Origin: Nonomuraea jabiensis
GTDB taxonomy: Bacteria > Actinomycetota > Actinomycetes > Streptosporangiales > Streptosporangiaceae
DNA: 64,000 nucleotides
Reading direction: 5' to 3'
NCBI RefSeq assembly: GCF_014204795.1
Contig: NZ_JACHMB010000001.1
Location: 9,560,501 to 9,624,500, forward strand
The notes beneath the pieces are model-generated. The model saw only the letters and a program-made list of their open reading frames with translations. It made no database searches and had not been told where the DNA came from. Within the stretch, counting starts at the first letter, position 1. Each line of letters starts with the position of its first letter. Shown here piece by piece: positions 52,570 to 61,106 of this stretch. Position numbers and translations under genes: made by a program.

Positions 52570-54349
52570 GAACCTGACCTTCCTCGCGTACCGCAGGCCC
52601 AGCCTGGCCCCCGGGGCGTACCGGATCAGCGTCACCCAGACGAGCGGGCTGAACGCCGAGCGGTTCACCACCGCGCGCACGTTCACCGTGGCCGGCGAGC
52701 GGTTCACACTGGCGCCCGAGGCGGTCGAATCGATGTTCCCGCCCCCGGGCAGCCTCGGCGATCATGCGAACGTGCTCCCGCACATCGTGCTGCGCCGGGC
52801 CACAATGCCCTGGGAGCGCGAGGCGGGCGGCCCCACGGGGACCGTACCGCCCTGGCTCGTGCTTCTGCTGTTCTGCGGGGATGAGAACCCGGAGCCCAAG
52901 GTCCTCGCGCTGTCCGCGCTGGCGGGCGGAACTCCGTACATGCCTGCACCCGCGCTGGACCAGCATGAGGCGGCCGGGGACAAGGCGACCGTCATCGACG
53001 TGCCGCGCGCGCTGCTCGCCCAGATCATGCCGACGATGGAGGACCTGCCCTACCTCGCCCACGTACGCCGCCGCGCCACGCAGGACGACACCGCGGTGGT
53101 GATCGGCTGCCGGCTTCCGGCGCGGAAGACCACGTGCACCGCGCATCTCGTCTCGGTCGAGGGACGCTACACCGCGGCCGGGTTCGACCTGGGGCCAGAC
53201 CGGCCGGGCGCGCTGGTGCGGCTGGTCAGCCTGGCGAGCTGGCGTTTCGCGTGCGTGGATGGCGGGCAGACCTTCACCTCGCTCGCCTCCGGGCTGGCCG
53301 GCCGCGCCCAGCCGACGCTGCCCGAATCCGGCGATCCGCGCGCCGACGTGTTCCTCCGGGAGGGACAGGTGCCGGTACGCCACGTCCTGCGACAGGGCGG
53401 CCGGACGGTGTCCTGGTACCGCGGGCCGCTGGTCAACGGGCCCGCGCCCGTGGGGACGCCCGTCGCGGTGCGCACGTCCGACGCGCTGCTCCGTTACCAC
53501 CCGGACGCCGGAATGCTGGAGACCGGCTACGCCGCCGCCTGGCAGCTCGGTCGTCTGATCGCCCTGCACCACCAGAGCACCGCCTCGGCCATGCATGCCT
53601 GGAAACGACGGCGCGCCCAGCGCGGCAAGCGTTCCCTGGACGAGAACCATCCGCTCGCCGTGGCGGAGATCGAGACCGCCATGCCGGACGACGTGACCAA
53701 GCTCTTCCGGGACCTGACCGAGCTGCGCGGAGTCCCGCTGCGGTATCTCGTCCCCGACGAACGGCTGCTGCCGGTGGAGAGCGTCCGCTTCTTCCAGCTC
53801 GATCTACGGTGGGTGTCCCTGCTGGTCGACGGGGCCTACAGCATCGGGCGTGTCACCCCGGAGGACGCCGAACAGGACCTGGCGCATTCCCCGCCGGTGC
53901 CGATCCCCGGAGCGTCCGGCGCGATCATCCGCTCGGACCTGGTGAGCGGCTACCCGGGGCTTCTGGTCTCCGCCTACGACGCGGCCGGGACGAAGCTGGA
54001 CCCGCTCCGCGTGGAGCGGCTCTCCGGCACCATCATGCTCTGCCTGTTCAAGGACGTGCTCGCCCGCCTGGACCTGCACCTGCCGCCAGAGGCGTTGCAC
54101 TTCGCCGTCGAGCTCGTTCCGGCCGACAGAGTCGGCAGGACCCTGCGCAACGCGGCGGGAGACACCGGACCCGCACTCAGCCCGCTTCCTCTCGGCCCAC
54201 GCGCCAAGATCCCCATCAGCGCGCTGGTGAACGCGATGGCCACCGCTGTCGGCACTGCCTTCGGCCCCGCCGAGTTCGCCAGGCAGATGATCGAGTCCAC
54301 CGCCCGCGTCTCCTTCCTCGCCACGGGCACCTCCGAAACGGTCAGGTGA
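52562..54349 (+). CDS. 595-aa protein of unknown function, last coupled gene of giant-protein operon
   Basis: A GTG at 52562 overlaps the giant gene by 8 bases. It starts with a small beta domain (LTFLAYRRPSLAPGAYRISV, FTVAGERFTLAPEAVESMFP). A conserved-looking stretch VLPHIVLRRATMPWERE and VPPWLVLLLFCGDENPEPKV follows, a combination I recall from other bacterial loci with DUF6603-like giants. A helical middle (AWQLGRLIALHHQSTASAMH, AWKRRRAQRGKRSLDENHPL) and a C-terminal half with LDLRWVSLLVDGAYSIGRVT are seen. No enzyme motif or signal peptide. It probably forms part of the same complex as its neighbours. Confidence 0.75.
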   Translation: MSENLTFLAYRRPSLAPGAYRISVTQTSGLNAERFTTARTFTVAGERFTLAPEAVESMFPPPGSLGDHANVLPHIVLRRATMPWEREAGGPTGTVPPWLVLLLFCGDENPEPKVLALSALAGGTPYMPAPALDQHEAAGDKATVIDVPRALLAQIMPTMEDLPYLAHVRRRATQDDTAVVIGCRLPARKTTCTAHLVSVEGRYTAAGFDLGPDRPGALVRLVSLASWRFACVDGGQTFTSLASGLAGRAQPTLPESGDPRADVFLREGQVPVRHVLRQGGRTVSWYRGPLVNGPAPVGTPVAVRTSDALLRYHPDAGMLETGYAAAWQLGRLIALHHQSTASAMHAWKRRRAQRGKRSLDENHPLAVAEIETAMPDDVTKLFRDLTELRGVPLRYLVPDERLLPVESVRFFQLDLRWVSLLVDGAYSIGRVTPEDAEQDLAHSPPVPIPGASGAIIRSDLVSGYPGLLVSAYDAAGTKLDPLRVERLSGTIMLCLFKDVLARLDLHLPPEALHFAVELVPADRVGRTLRNAAGDTGPALSPLPLGPRAKIPISALVNAMATAVGTAFGPAEFARQMIESTARVSFLATGTSETVR

Positions 54350-54708
54350 TGTCCCGGCGGAGCGGAACCACGACGGCGATCGCGGCGGCCGGCGCGGATC
54401 CGACCAGCACCGCGCCGCCGACGGGTGCGGACAGCAGCGGAATGGCAGGCTGCCCCGTACCGCCGCTGGCCGCTCTCGCGGTCGGCGCGGTGGTCTGGGA
54501 GCGCCGTGTGGGCGCGGCGGGCCACCGGCTCCCCGCCCTGCTCGTCGAGCTCGCCTACGCCGGCAGGGTGTGCCGGCGCAACGCGAGGGCGAAGTCGGAG
54601 CGGGCGGCGTGGGCGGCGCGGCCATGGCCTTGCGCAGCAGGCCGTGTAGCGTGCCGCGACCTCGGCTGTGATGGCGTAGGTATTCGACGGATCGAGGCCA
54701 CGTCGTAA
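54348..54708 (+). CDS. doubtful small ORF at the end of the giant-protein operon
   Basis: The ATG overlaps the stop of the 595-aa gene (TGATG) and the frame runs 120 codons. The first 30 residues are Ala/Thr-rich, and a weakly hydrophobic stretch PPLAALAVGAVVWERR follows. The end is Arg/Cys-rich. The start overlap fits the operon's style, but the sequence is low in complexity and may be non-coding. It converges on the MarR gene at 54719. Confidence 0.3.
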
Positions 54709-54718
54709 CGTGCGGGGC

Positions 54719-55249
54719 TCAGTCCCCGACCTGACCGGTCGGAGTCGGGCCGCCGAGCCCGGCGAGCAGTTCGCGCAGCAGGTCGGCGAGCTGGTCGCGG
54801 CGTTCGGGTGCGAGGTGGCCGATGAGGCGGTCCTCGGTGGCGAGCAGGCCGGCGACGACGCGGTCGAGCAGGGCGTGGCCCGCGTCGGTGAGCGTGACCG
54901 CGCGCGCGTGGTAGCCCGACCCGGCGGTGGTCCGTTCGACCAGCCCCGCCCTGGCCGCCCGCTCCACGCGCTGGGTGATCGCGCCGCGCGTCACCATGCA
55001 CGCCTCGGCCAGCCCGCCCGGGCTCATCCGGTACGGCGGGCCGGAGCGCCGCAGCGTGGACAGCAGATCCAGCGTTGCGACGTCCACGCCCAGCTTCGCC
55101 AGGAGACGGCGGCGCTCGTCGCCGAAGGTCTTGGCGGCCCACCAGATCCGGGTGATGACCCCGATCGACTCCACCGGGACGCCCGGCAGCTCCCGCCGCC
55201 AGGCGTCCTGAATGGCGTCGGCGCCGTCGCGCGGCGGGTCAGCGGCCAC
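54719..55249 (-). CDS. MarR-family regulator
   Basis: A 176-aa winged-helix protein: KLGVDVATLDLLSTLRRSGP, MSPGGLAEACMVTRGAITQR with recognition helix and VERAARAGLVERTTAGSGYH as the wing, flanked by long dimerisation helices. The start overlaps the end of the SDR gene, so it is co-transcribed with its likely target. A perfect palindrome before the SDR gene is the probable operator. The ligand is probably a phenolic or quinone-like compound, by analogy only. Confidence 0.88.
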   Translation of the reverse strand: MAADPPRDGADAIQDAWRRELPGVPVESIGVITRIWWAAKTFGDERRRLLAKLGVDVATLDLLSTLRRSGPPYRMSPGGLAEACMVTRGAITQRVERAARAGLVERTTAGSGYHARAVTLTDAGHALLDRVVAGLLATEDRLIGHLAPERRDQLADLLRELLAGLGGPTPTGQVGD

Positions 55250-55967
55250 GTTCGGCGCCGCCGTTCACCTGGATGATCTGCGCGGTGACGTGTCCGGCGC
55301 CGGGCGAGGCCAGCCAGTGCACGGTCTCGGCGATGTCCTGCGGCGTCCCGGCCCGGCCGGTGTGGGTCTGCGCGACGAGCGTCGCCCGCCGCTCGTCGTC
55401 CAGGGTGCCGCCGAAGAACTCGGTGTCCTCGATGAACCCCGGGGCGACCACGTTCACCGTGATGCCGCGCGGCCCGAGGGCGGCGGCCAGGTCGGCCGCG
55501 TACGGGTGCAGGGCCGCCTTCATCGGGCCGTATGAGGTGCCGCCCGAGCCCCGCAGGGCCGCGATCGAGCTCATGAACACGATCCGCCCGGACGGGTTCA
55601 GCAGATCGCGGAGCGCCTCGGTCGGCAGCACCGACGTCAGCACGTTGGCCCGGAAGTTGCCCGTCCACCGCTCCGCGACGCCGCCGGAACCGTACTGCGT
55701 TTCGACGTTGCCACCCGCGTTGTTGACCAGCACGTCGATCGTGCCGAAGCGCTCGGCCAGGTCGGCGCGCACCCGCTCGACCTCCGCCGGCTCGCTCAGG
55801 TCGGCCGGCAGCGTGGTGCCGCCGATCTCCTTGGCGGCTTCCTCCAGTACGTCGGCGCGGCGACCAATGACCACCACCCGGTCCCCGTCGGCCGCGAAGC
55901 GCGCCGCCACCGCCTTGCCGATGCCGGTGCCCCCGCCGGTGACCACTGTCGTGCGCGTCATGTTCAT
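55239..55967 (-). CDS. short-chain dehydrogenase/reductase
   Basis: A 242-aa classical SDR: cofactor motif TVVTGGGTGIGKAVAARF, the NNAGG motif in IDVLVNNAGGNVE, the catalytic Ser in IVFMSSIAALRGSGG, and Y-x-x-x-K in SYGPMKAALHPYAADLA. The C terminus GHVTAQIIQVNGGAERG is complete. An Arg after the second strand (VIGRRAD) suggests NADPH. First gene of an operon with a MarR regulator. Substrate not predictable. Confidence 0.9.
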   Translation of the reverse strand: MNMTRTTVVTGGGTGIGKAVAARFAADGDRVVVIGRRADVLEEAAKEIGGTTLPADLSEPAEVERVRADLAERFGTIDVLVNNAGGNVETQYGSGGVAERWTGNFRANVLTSVLPTEALRDLLNPSGRIVFMSSIAALRGSGGTSYGPMKAALHPYAADLAAALGPRGITVNVVAPGFIEDTEFFGGTLDDERRATLVAQTHTGRAGTPQDIAETVHWLASPGAGHVTAQIIQVNGGAERGR

Positions 55968-55973
55968 CCCTCC

Positions 55974-55995
55974 GTGAGTTTAGACCTAAACTCAC
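55974..55995. promoter_or_regulatory. MarR operator
   Basis: GTGAGTTTAG-AC-CTAAACTCAC: perfect 10-bp arms with a 2-base centre, ending 7 bases upstream of the SDR start. Length and A/T-rich core TTTAGACCTAAA fit MarR sites. The remainder of 55996-56184 holds no gene. Confidence 0.75.
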
Positions 55996-56184
55996 GCTAC
56001 CAGAGGGGACCGGCAGCGTTGACCTCGAGGGTGACCCTGCTGAACATCCTCAGCAACACCCTCGCCCAGCGCTACGACGTGACCCGGGGTCCTGGTCATA
56101 TCCGGCCGGGAGTCGCTCCGGCGGGGTCAGGCGCGTGCGAGCGCCTGACCGGTACGACCGTCCACGGCAGCCGGCGTTGCAGCC

Positions 56185-57210
56185 TCATGGGCATCCGGTG
56201 TGGCCGCGGCCCTCGTGATGCGCCGCACGAAGCCGGCCGATCTTGTCACTGGCGCCTTCGGCGAACCAGACGGTCGTGCCAACGCCTGCGGTGATGCCGA
56301 GGGGATCGCTGCCGGGGGTAGGCACCGCGAATTCGGCGATCTTCCCGGTTGGCCTGATCCGTCCGATGCAGTTGGCGGCGCGCTCGGTGAACCACAGGTC
56401 TCCGCTCGTGCCTGCGGCGATGTCGAGCGGGAGGCGGCCCTTGGTGAGCTGGAACTCGGTGATCCGGCCGCTCGGCGTGATGCGGCCGATCCGGTCGACG
56501 GCGCGCTCGGTGAACCACAGGTTTCCGTCCGGGCCGGTGACAATGCGGTGTGGGTTGCTCTTGGGGGTCGGAAGCGTGAACTCGGTGATCCGCCCGGTCA
56601 GGGTGATGCGGCCGATCCGGTTGCCGCCTGGATCGGTGAACCACATCGCGCCGTCCGGGCCTGCCGTGATGGCGTGGGGCGAACTGCCGGAGGTGGGCAT
56701 CGGAAATTCGGTGATCTCGCCGGATGTGGTGATACGCCCGATCTTTTCTCCGGCTCCCTCGGTGAACCACAGGTTTCCGTCCGGGCCGGTGACGATGCCC
56801 TCCGGGCGGCTGTCGGGGGTGGGGATCGGGAATTCGGTGATGTCGCCGGTGCCGGTGATCCGGCCGATCTTGTTGCCGAGGAATTCGGTGAACCACATGG
56901 TGCCATTCGGGCCGGCGGTCACGTCGAGTGGAGCCCCGTCCCGCGTCGGGATCGGGAACTCGGTGACCTTGCCGTCGTTGCGGATGCGGCCGATCCGGTT
57001 GCCGGCCAGTTCGGTGAACCACACGGTGCCGCCCGGGCCGACGGTGATGAATGTCGGGCCGGAACCGGTCGTGACGGGAAACTCGGTGACGATCGGGGTG
57101 CGCTGCGTCCCGGCGTGTGCCGGACCGGTGAAGGCGGTGGACATCGCGACGGCGACGCCGACTCCGGTCACCGCCCTACGGATTCGCCCGCTGGAGGTTC
57201 TGAAAAGCAT
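56185..57210 (-). CDS. secreted virginiamycin B lyase-like beta-propeller
   Basis: About 341 aa from the ATG at 57210, behind AAAGGGAG. Signal peptide residues 1-33 (VTGVGVAVAMSTAFTGPAHA). The mature protein is seven near-identical blades of 40 or so residues, each with a TEFPxPT stretch, a GPDGxxWFTE strand and a GxRIGRIT turn. This is the streptogramin lyase (Vgb) fold. Blade sequences HAITAGPDGAMWFTD and HRIVTGPDGNLWFTE keep some His and Glu positions, but the exact catalytic trio cannot be confirmed by eye. It may inactivate a cyclic depsipeptide antibiotic or be a non-lyase relative. Divergent from a MerR gene. Confidence 0.82.
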   Translation of the reverse strand: MLFRTSSGRIRRAVTGVGVAVAMSTAFTGPAHAGTQRTPIVTEFPVTTGSGPTFITVGPGGTVWFTELAGNRIGRIRNDGKVTEFPIPTRDGAPLDVTAGPNGTMWFTEFLGNKIGRITGTGDITEFPIPTPDSRPEGIVTGPDGNLWFTEGAGEKIGRITTSGEITEFPMPTSGSSPHAITAGPDGAMWFTDPGGNRIGRITLTGRITEFTLPTPKSNPHRIVTGPDGNLWFTERAVDRIGRITPSGRITEFQLTKGRLPLDIAAGTSGDLWFTERAANCIGRIRPTGKIAEFAVPTPGSDPLGITAGVGTTVWFAEGASDKIGRLRAAHHEGRGHTGCP

Positions 57211-57303
57211 GATCGGTTTCTCCCTTTCGAAGGTGATCGGGCAGGGCCGTTGCGGATTGGCCACACATCGGCCCGCCCAGAGGATCCGCAAGGGATGCTG
57301 CCG

Positions 57304-57320
57304 CCTGACGTCGCGTCAGG
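57304..57320. promoter_or_regulatory. MerR operator copy, lyase side
   Basis: CCTGACG-TCG-CGTCAGG, 7-bp arms, identical to the copy at 57357. On the minus strand it is preceded by TTGCTC, a possible -35 for the lyase gene. Confidence 0.65.
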
Positions 57321-57356
57321 AGCAACCAGGAGAAATCGGCGACGTTCGGACTTGCA

Positions 57357-57373
57357 CCTGACGTCGCGTCAGG
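57357..57373. promoter_or_regulatory. MerR operator copy, regulator side
   Basis: CCTGACG-TCG-CGTCAGG lies between TTGCAC (-35-like) and TAATAG (-10-like), the classic position for a MerR operator. It starts 43 bases before the MerR start codon. Confidence 0.75.
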
Positions 57374-57399
57374 TAATAGCGTCGATCCGGGTGATCCAC

Positions 57400-58137
57400 A
57401 TGGATGAACGGTTCTGGAAGATCGGCGACCTGGCAGCGGCGACAGGTCTCACTGTCCGTGCCCTGCATCATTTCGACCAGATCGGGCTGTTGGCGCCGGC
57501 GCGACGTACGCCAGCCGGGCACCGGGTCTACACCGACGGCGACGTCCGCCGGCTGTACCAGATCCTCGCGTTGCGCCAGCTCGGCATACCGCTGGCCCAG
57601 ATCGCCGAGTCGCTCGACGGCGACCCCGATGGCCTCGGCTCGGCGGTACGTGCCCAGCTCGCCTGCGTCGAGCGAACCATCGAGGCGCAGCGCCACCTGC
57701 GTATCCGGCTCACGGCCCTGCTTCAGGCCATCCAGCGCGCCACCGAGCCGTCCATCGACCAACTCATCCAAGCCATGGAGGCACTGGTGCAGGCGAACGA
57801 CTTCACGCCCGAGCAACTGGCACAGGCGAAACAGCGACACCTGGAGCCCGGATTCCCCGACAGGTTCGCCGAATGGCAACGGCAGGGCACGGAGATCGTC
57901 GCCGAGCTCCAGACGCACATCGAGGGCGGAACGGACCCGGCCGATCCCGCCGTACAGCAGTTGGCCCAGCGGTGGACCGCAGTAATGCGGGACATGGCGG
58001 GCGGAGAACCGGCCATGATGTCGTCGATCTACGCCCGGATCGAACGGAAAGGGCCCGAGGCCGCGACCCGCGGCGTGCTGACCGCGCAGGTTTGGAACTA
58101 CCTCAGGCGAGCATTCGCCATCGGCTTCGGCGCTTGA
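57400..58137 (+). CDS. MerR-family regulator with TipAS-like effector domain
   Basis: About 245 aa from the ATG at 57400; a GTG 9 bases earlier is possible. The MerR helix-turn-helix and wing read WKIGDLAAATGLTVRALHHF and GHRVYTDGDVRRLYQILALR, a dimerisation coil ends near residue 115, and a helical C-terminal domain (FTPEQLAQAKQRHLEPGFPD, WTAVMRDMAGGEPAMMSSIY) of the TipAS antibiotic-recognition type follows. TipA-like regulators bind thiopeptides and similar antibiotics and activate resistance genes. Sharing palindromes with the divergent lyase-like gene fits that model. Confidence 0.87.
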   Translation: MDERFWKIGDLAAATGLTVRALHHFDQIGLLAPARRTPAGHRVYTDGDVRRLYQILALRQLGIPLAQIAESLDGDPDGLGSAVRAQLACVERTIEAQRHLRIRLTALLQAIQRATEPSIDQLIQAMEALVQANDFTPEQLAQAKQRHLEPGFPDRFAEWQRQGTEIVAELQTHIEGGTDPADPAVQQLAQRWTAVMRDMAGGEPAMMSSIYARIERKGPEAATRGVLTAQVWNYLRRAFAIGFGA

Positions 58138-58505
58138 CGGCCTCTTCGAGGGATTGAGAACAACGGAAGTGAGAACGATGCGCCGTCAGACGTTCCTCCG
58201 GCCCGGCCGCGATCTCGACGGCCACTTCGGCTGTTGCCGGAGGGAGCTCATGTCGGCCGCCGGGCGGCCGTCGCTGCACCGGCCTGGGCAATGTACCGGA
58301 TAACGTGCCGGAGTCGCGCACTACAGCGGGGAGACGTTCCCCTGGTCGCTAGGCCGCCGCAGTCAGAAATCCCGCCTCGCGGGCCCGGGGGGCGTCCGCG
58401 TCGGCCGGGGACGTCTACGGGACGTTCTGGGGGGTGCTCGGCGTCCTGATCGTCCTCGGCGGCGAAGAAGCTCAGGAACAGCCGTCGGTGATTGGACGCC
58501 TGGGA

Positions 58506-58688
58506 TCAGGCGAGGGTGAGCGGCCCGCCGGCCAGGTACGCCGCCAGCGGACCGATCATCTGAGGCCGTGTCGGCGGATGCAGGGCCAGCCCGCTGGCGA
58601 AGGCGGCAAGGTGGGCGACCTCATTGAAGGCCGTGGAGTCGAGGTTGTTGCCGAGCAGTTCGACCGCGCAGGCCAGAGCAGGCCATCA
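58506..58688 (-). pseudogene. C-terminal fragment of an unknown protein
   Basis: About 60 codons after a stop: WPALACAVELLGNNLDSTAF, NEVAHLAAFASGLALHPPTR, then PQMIGPLAAYLAGGPLTLA and a TGA at 58506-58508. A coherent helical tail without a start codon. The surrounding 58138-58505 and 58689-58870 sequences contain no recognisable gene. Confidence 0.4.
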
Positions 58689-58872
58689 CCCGCCCCATAA
58701 ACCGCAAAACCCGCCACCCCATCGCAGCGCCCCGCTCACCGTCGGCTTCGCCATGCCCAACGGCCGGATCTCGCTCCCCCACCAGAGGCCTGACACCACC
58801 TGGGCCTTCCCAGACCCCGCTCCACGCGCCCCAGACCAGGACGAACCAGGCTCGGAACACCCGAAACGATGA

Positions 58873-58905
58873 GATCCCGCCCAATCGCAATGATCGGACG
58901 GGATC
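58873..58905 (-). terminator. terminator downstream of the methyltransferase gene
   Basis: GATCCCGCCC (58873-58882) pairs with GGACGGGATC (58896-58905), nine of ten bases complementary. It lies about 60 bases past the methyltransferase stop. A further 14-base palindrome GACGGGATCCCGTC overlaps its right arm. Confidence 0.5.
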
Positions 58906-58963
58906 CCGTCAACATCAGTCCAGCCGTCTCAAGAACGGCCCTGCTCGGTGTTGACGATGTTCG

Positions 58964-59725
58964 TCATGCTCGGCCCTTTCTGTTCGCGGGGTGGGCGAGC
59001 AGGCGTAGTCCGACGGCGCTCAGGTCGCCGTCTGTGATCCGGAGCTCCTCGATCTGCTGGAGGGAGGCGAAAAGCCGGGTGGCGGTGTCGTCGTTGAGCT
59101 CGTTGGCGAGGTAGCGATGCAGGTAGGGGACGCGTACGAGCTCGTGGATCTCGAAGGCCGCACGGATCGCGTCCACCATGGTGTCGCCTGAGTGCAGGCG
59201 GTGCTCGTCGCGGTGCTGGTTCACCCATTTCGCGTGGGGGTCTTTCACAGCGGCGCCGTGCTCCGGCGACGCGGTCAGGCCGGTTCCGGCCAGTACTGCG
59301 CCGATGTCGTAGAACCACGACGCGGTGGCGCGATCGGCGCGTTCCCAGGCGAACTCGTCGACGATCAGGATTCCGCCTGGGGCCAGCAGCGCTCGTGCCC
59401 GCTCGACTGCTTCCGCCAGCCGGGCGGTGTGGTGCAGCGACAGGGAGAACACGATCGCGTCGAACGCGCGGTCGTTGTAGTCGGCGATGTCGGACTCGAT
59501 CGCGGCGACGCCGAGAGCGGTCGTTGCGGCGACGGCTTCGGGGTCGATGTCGACTGCGGCCACCGCGTAACCGGCGCGGGCGAGCGCGAGCGCGAGGTGG
59601 CCACGCCCGCAGCCTGCGTCGAGGACGCGCGCCGGGGCGGGCGGCAGCCACTCGGTCAGGAAGGCCAATTGGCTGGCGACGGCGGGTACGGCCTCTCCGG
59701 CCGCTGTGCTGGTAGTCGGGGTCAC
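58964..59725 (-). CDS. class I SAM-dependent methyltransferase
   Basis: About 253 aa from a GTG at 59725 (VTPTTSTAAGEAVPAVASQL). SAM-binding motif I is ARVLDAGCGRGHLALALARA, followed by AVAAVDIDPEAVAATTALGV and DAIVFSLSLHHTARLAEAVE, an HHT-type post-motif II. The C-terminal 90 residues are helical with ELRITDGDLSAVGLRLLAHP. It methylates a small molecule by general family analogy; no substrate clue. Divergent from a LysR gene with a 71-base gap. Confidence 0.85.
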   Translation of the reverse strand: MTPTTSTAAGEAVPAVASQLAFLTEWLPPAPARVLDAGCGRGHLALALARAGYAVAAVDIDPEAVAATTALGVAAIESDIADYNDRAFDAIVFSLSLHHTARLAEAVERARALLAPGGILIVDEFAWERADRATASWFYDIGAVLAGTGLTASPEHGAAVKDPHAKWVNQHRDEHRLHSGDTMVDAIRAAFEIHELVRVPYLHRYLANELNDDTATRLFASLQQIEELRITDGDLSAVGLRLLAHPANRKGRA

Positions 59726-59796
59726 CGGTTCAGGGTGGGCTGGCAGCAGGCATAAGCACAACTGCAGGTCGGTTGGGGCAGCTATACGCTTGGCGC

Positions 59797-60753
59797 ATGT
59801 TGGACACGTGGGCGTTGCAGGTGCTCGTCGCGGTTGCCGACCATGGGTCGTTCTCCGGCGCCGCCGAGGCACTCTCGATGACCCAACCCGCGATCTCCCG
59901 TCAGATCGCGGGCTTGGAGAGACGAGTGGGAATGCGGCTGTTCACCCGGGTGCCGCGTGGAGTGCGGCCGACCCCCGCCGGAGAGGTCGCGGTCGAATTG
60001 GCGCGCGACAGCCTGGCCCGCCTGCGAACGCTGGAGGCCAGACTGGCGTCCTTTGCCATGCTGGCGTCGGGCGAGCTGCGGCTGTCCGCCTTCACGAGTG
60101 CCAACATCGTGCTCGTGCCCGAGGCGTTGCGCCGTTTCGCCAGCGCCTACCCCGGTGTGTCACTCAGCCTGCTGCAGACGGATCAGGCGGCACTCCTCAC
60201 AGCGGTGGGGGACGGCCGGATCGATCTCGCACTCGTCACGGACTGGCACCTTAGTGCAGACCACGACACGACTGATGCGAGCGTGCCTCAGCGTGCCGTC
60301 GACGGCGTCGAGTTGATCCCCCTGCTCGCCGAGGAGTTGTGGGTCGCACTGCCTGCCGGGCACCGGCTGGCCCGGCAGCGCCGGGTACGCCTGTCGGATC
60401 TTGTGGAGGAGACCTGGATCGAAGGCAGCCACCCCGACTGTCTCGGCCCCACCACACCTCTGTCCGAGGCGCTCGGTGCCGCTCCGCGCATCGGTTTCTG
60501 GTGCGACGACTGGAACAGCAAGCAGGCGCTCGTCACGGCGGGCGCGGGCGTGATGCTCGTGCCCACTCTGGCGCACTCGGCCATCCGGCCCGACGTGGTC
60601 CTGCGAGCCACCATCCCACCCCTGCCGACCCGCGGCCTGTACGTCGCGGTGGCGGTCCCGCCGTTACGCGCCCCCGCGGTCGACGCCATGCTCGGGATAC
60701 TGACCGACCTCCTCGCTCAGCCGAGCTTTCTGACGAGGAGGACCCGCCGGTAG
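59797..60753 (+). CDS. LysR-family transcriptional regulator
   Basis: A 318-aa protein from the ATG at 59797. The winged HTH (residues 1-60) reads LQVLVAVADHGSFSGAAEAL, SMTQPAISRQIAGLERRVGM, LFTRVPRGVRPTPAGE. The type 2 periplasmic-binding-like effector domain (90-300) includes GELRLSAFTSANIVLVPEAL, AVGDGRIDLALVTDW and KQALVTAGAGVMLVPTLAHS. LysR proteins usually activate a divergent gene, here the methyltransferase, in response to a metabolite. The 71-base gap is too short for me to single out a site. Confidence 0.9.
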   Translation: MLDTWALQVLVAVADHGSFSGAAEALSMTQPAISRQIAGLERRVGMRLFTRVPRGVRPTPAGEVAVELARDSLARLRTLEARLASFAMLASGELRLSAFTSANIVLVPEALRRFASAYPGVSLSLLQTDQAALLTAVGDGRIDLALVTDWHLSADHDTTDASVPQRAVDGVELIPLLAEELWVALPAGHRLARQRRVRLSDLVEETWIEGSHPDCLGPTTPLSEALGAAPRIGFWCDDWNSKQALVTAGAGVMLVPTLAHSAIRPDVVLRATIPPLPTRGLYVAVAVPPLRAPAVDAMLGILTDLLAQPSFLTRRTRR

Positions 60754-60792
60754 GGAGGACCCGCCACTTTACAAGTATGGAAGTGGATTGAG

Positions 60793-60855
60793 CGTGCCCG
60801 CATTCGAGATGCCTTCGGCACACGCCAGGATGATGCGGGCCTGCTCAGCTCGATG
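60793..60855 (-). pseudogene. IS630-type transposase N-terminal fragment
   Basis: The minus strand reads AEQARIILACAEGISNAGTL, which matches the start of the IS630 helix-turn-helix (ARIVLACAEG pattern). It is only about 20 codons. The rest of 60856-61106 holds an 81-codon minus frame (MVLQPAMLVANHLSGVLRAG, then PNNLADTQTGPYADQITPAT) that could be a remnant, with no family recognised. Confidence 0.45.
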
Positions 60856-61106
60856 CCGTCCGACGCACCCACTCAAGACAGCGTGATCTCCACCGCGGAA
60901 GGCCCTGAATACGACACCACAACAGGCTAATAAATTTCAGGCGCATGACACTAGCGGCCCCCGGGGCTTGGGTGGCCGGGGTGATCTGGTCGGCATAGGG
61001 CCCGGTTTGGGTGTCGGCCAGATTGTTCGGCCCGGCCCGCAGGACGCCGGACAGGTGGTTGGCCACCAGCATTGCGGGCTGGAGGACCATCGAGACGTCC
61101 GTCCGC

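Noticed and set aside
48175..52577. Long minus-strand and plus-strand alternative frames under the giant gene
   Set aside because: Low-complexity Arg/Gly/Asp strings that mirror the third-position GC bias; no recognisable motif.
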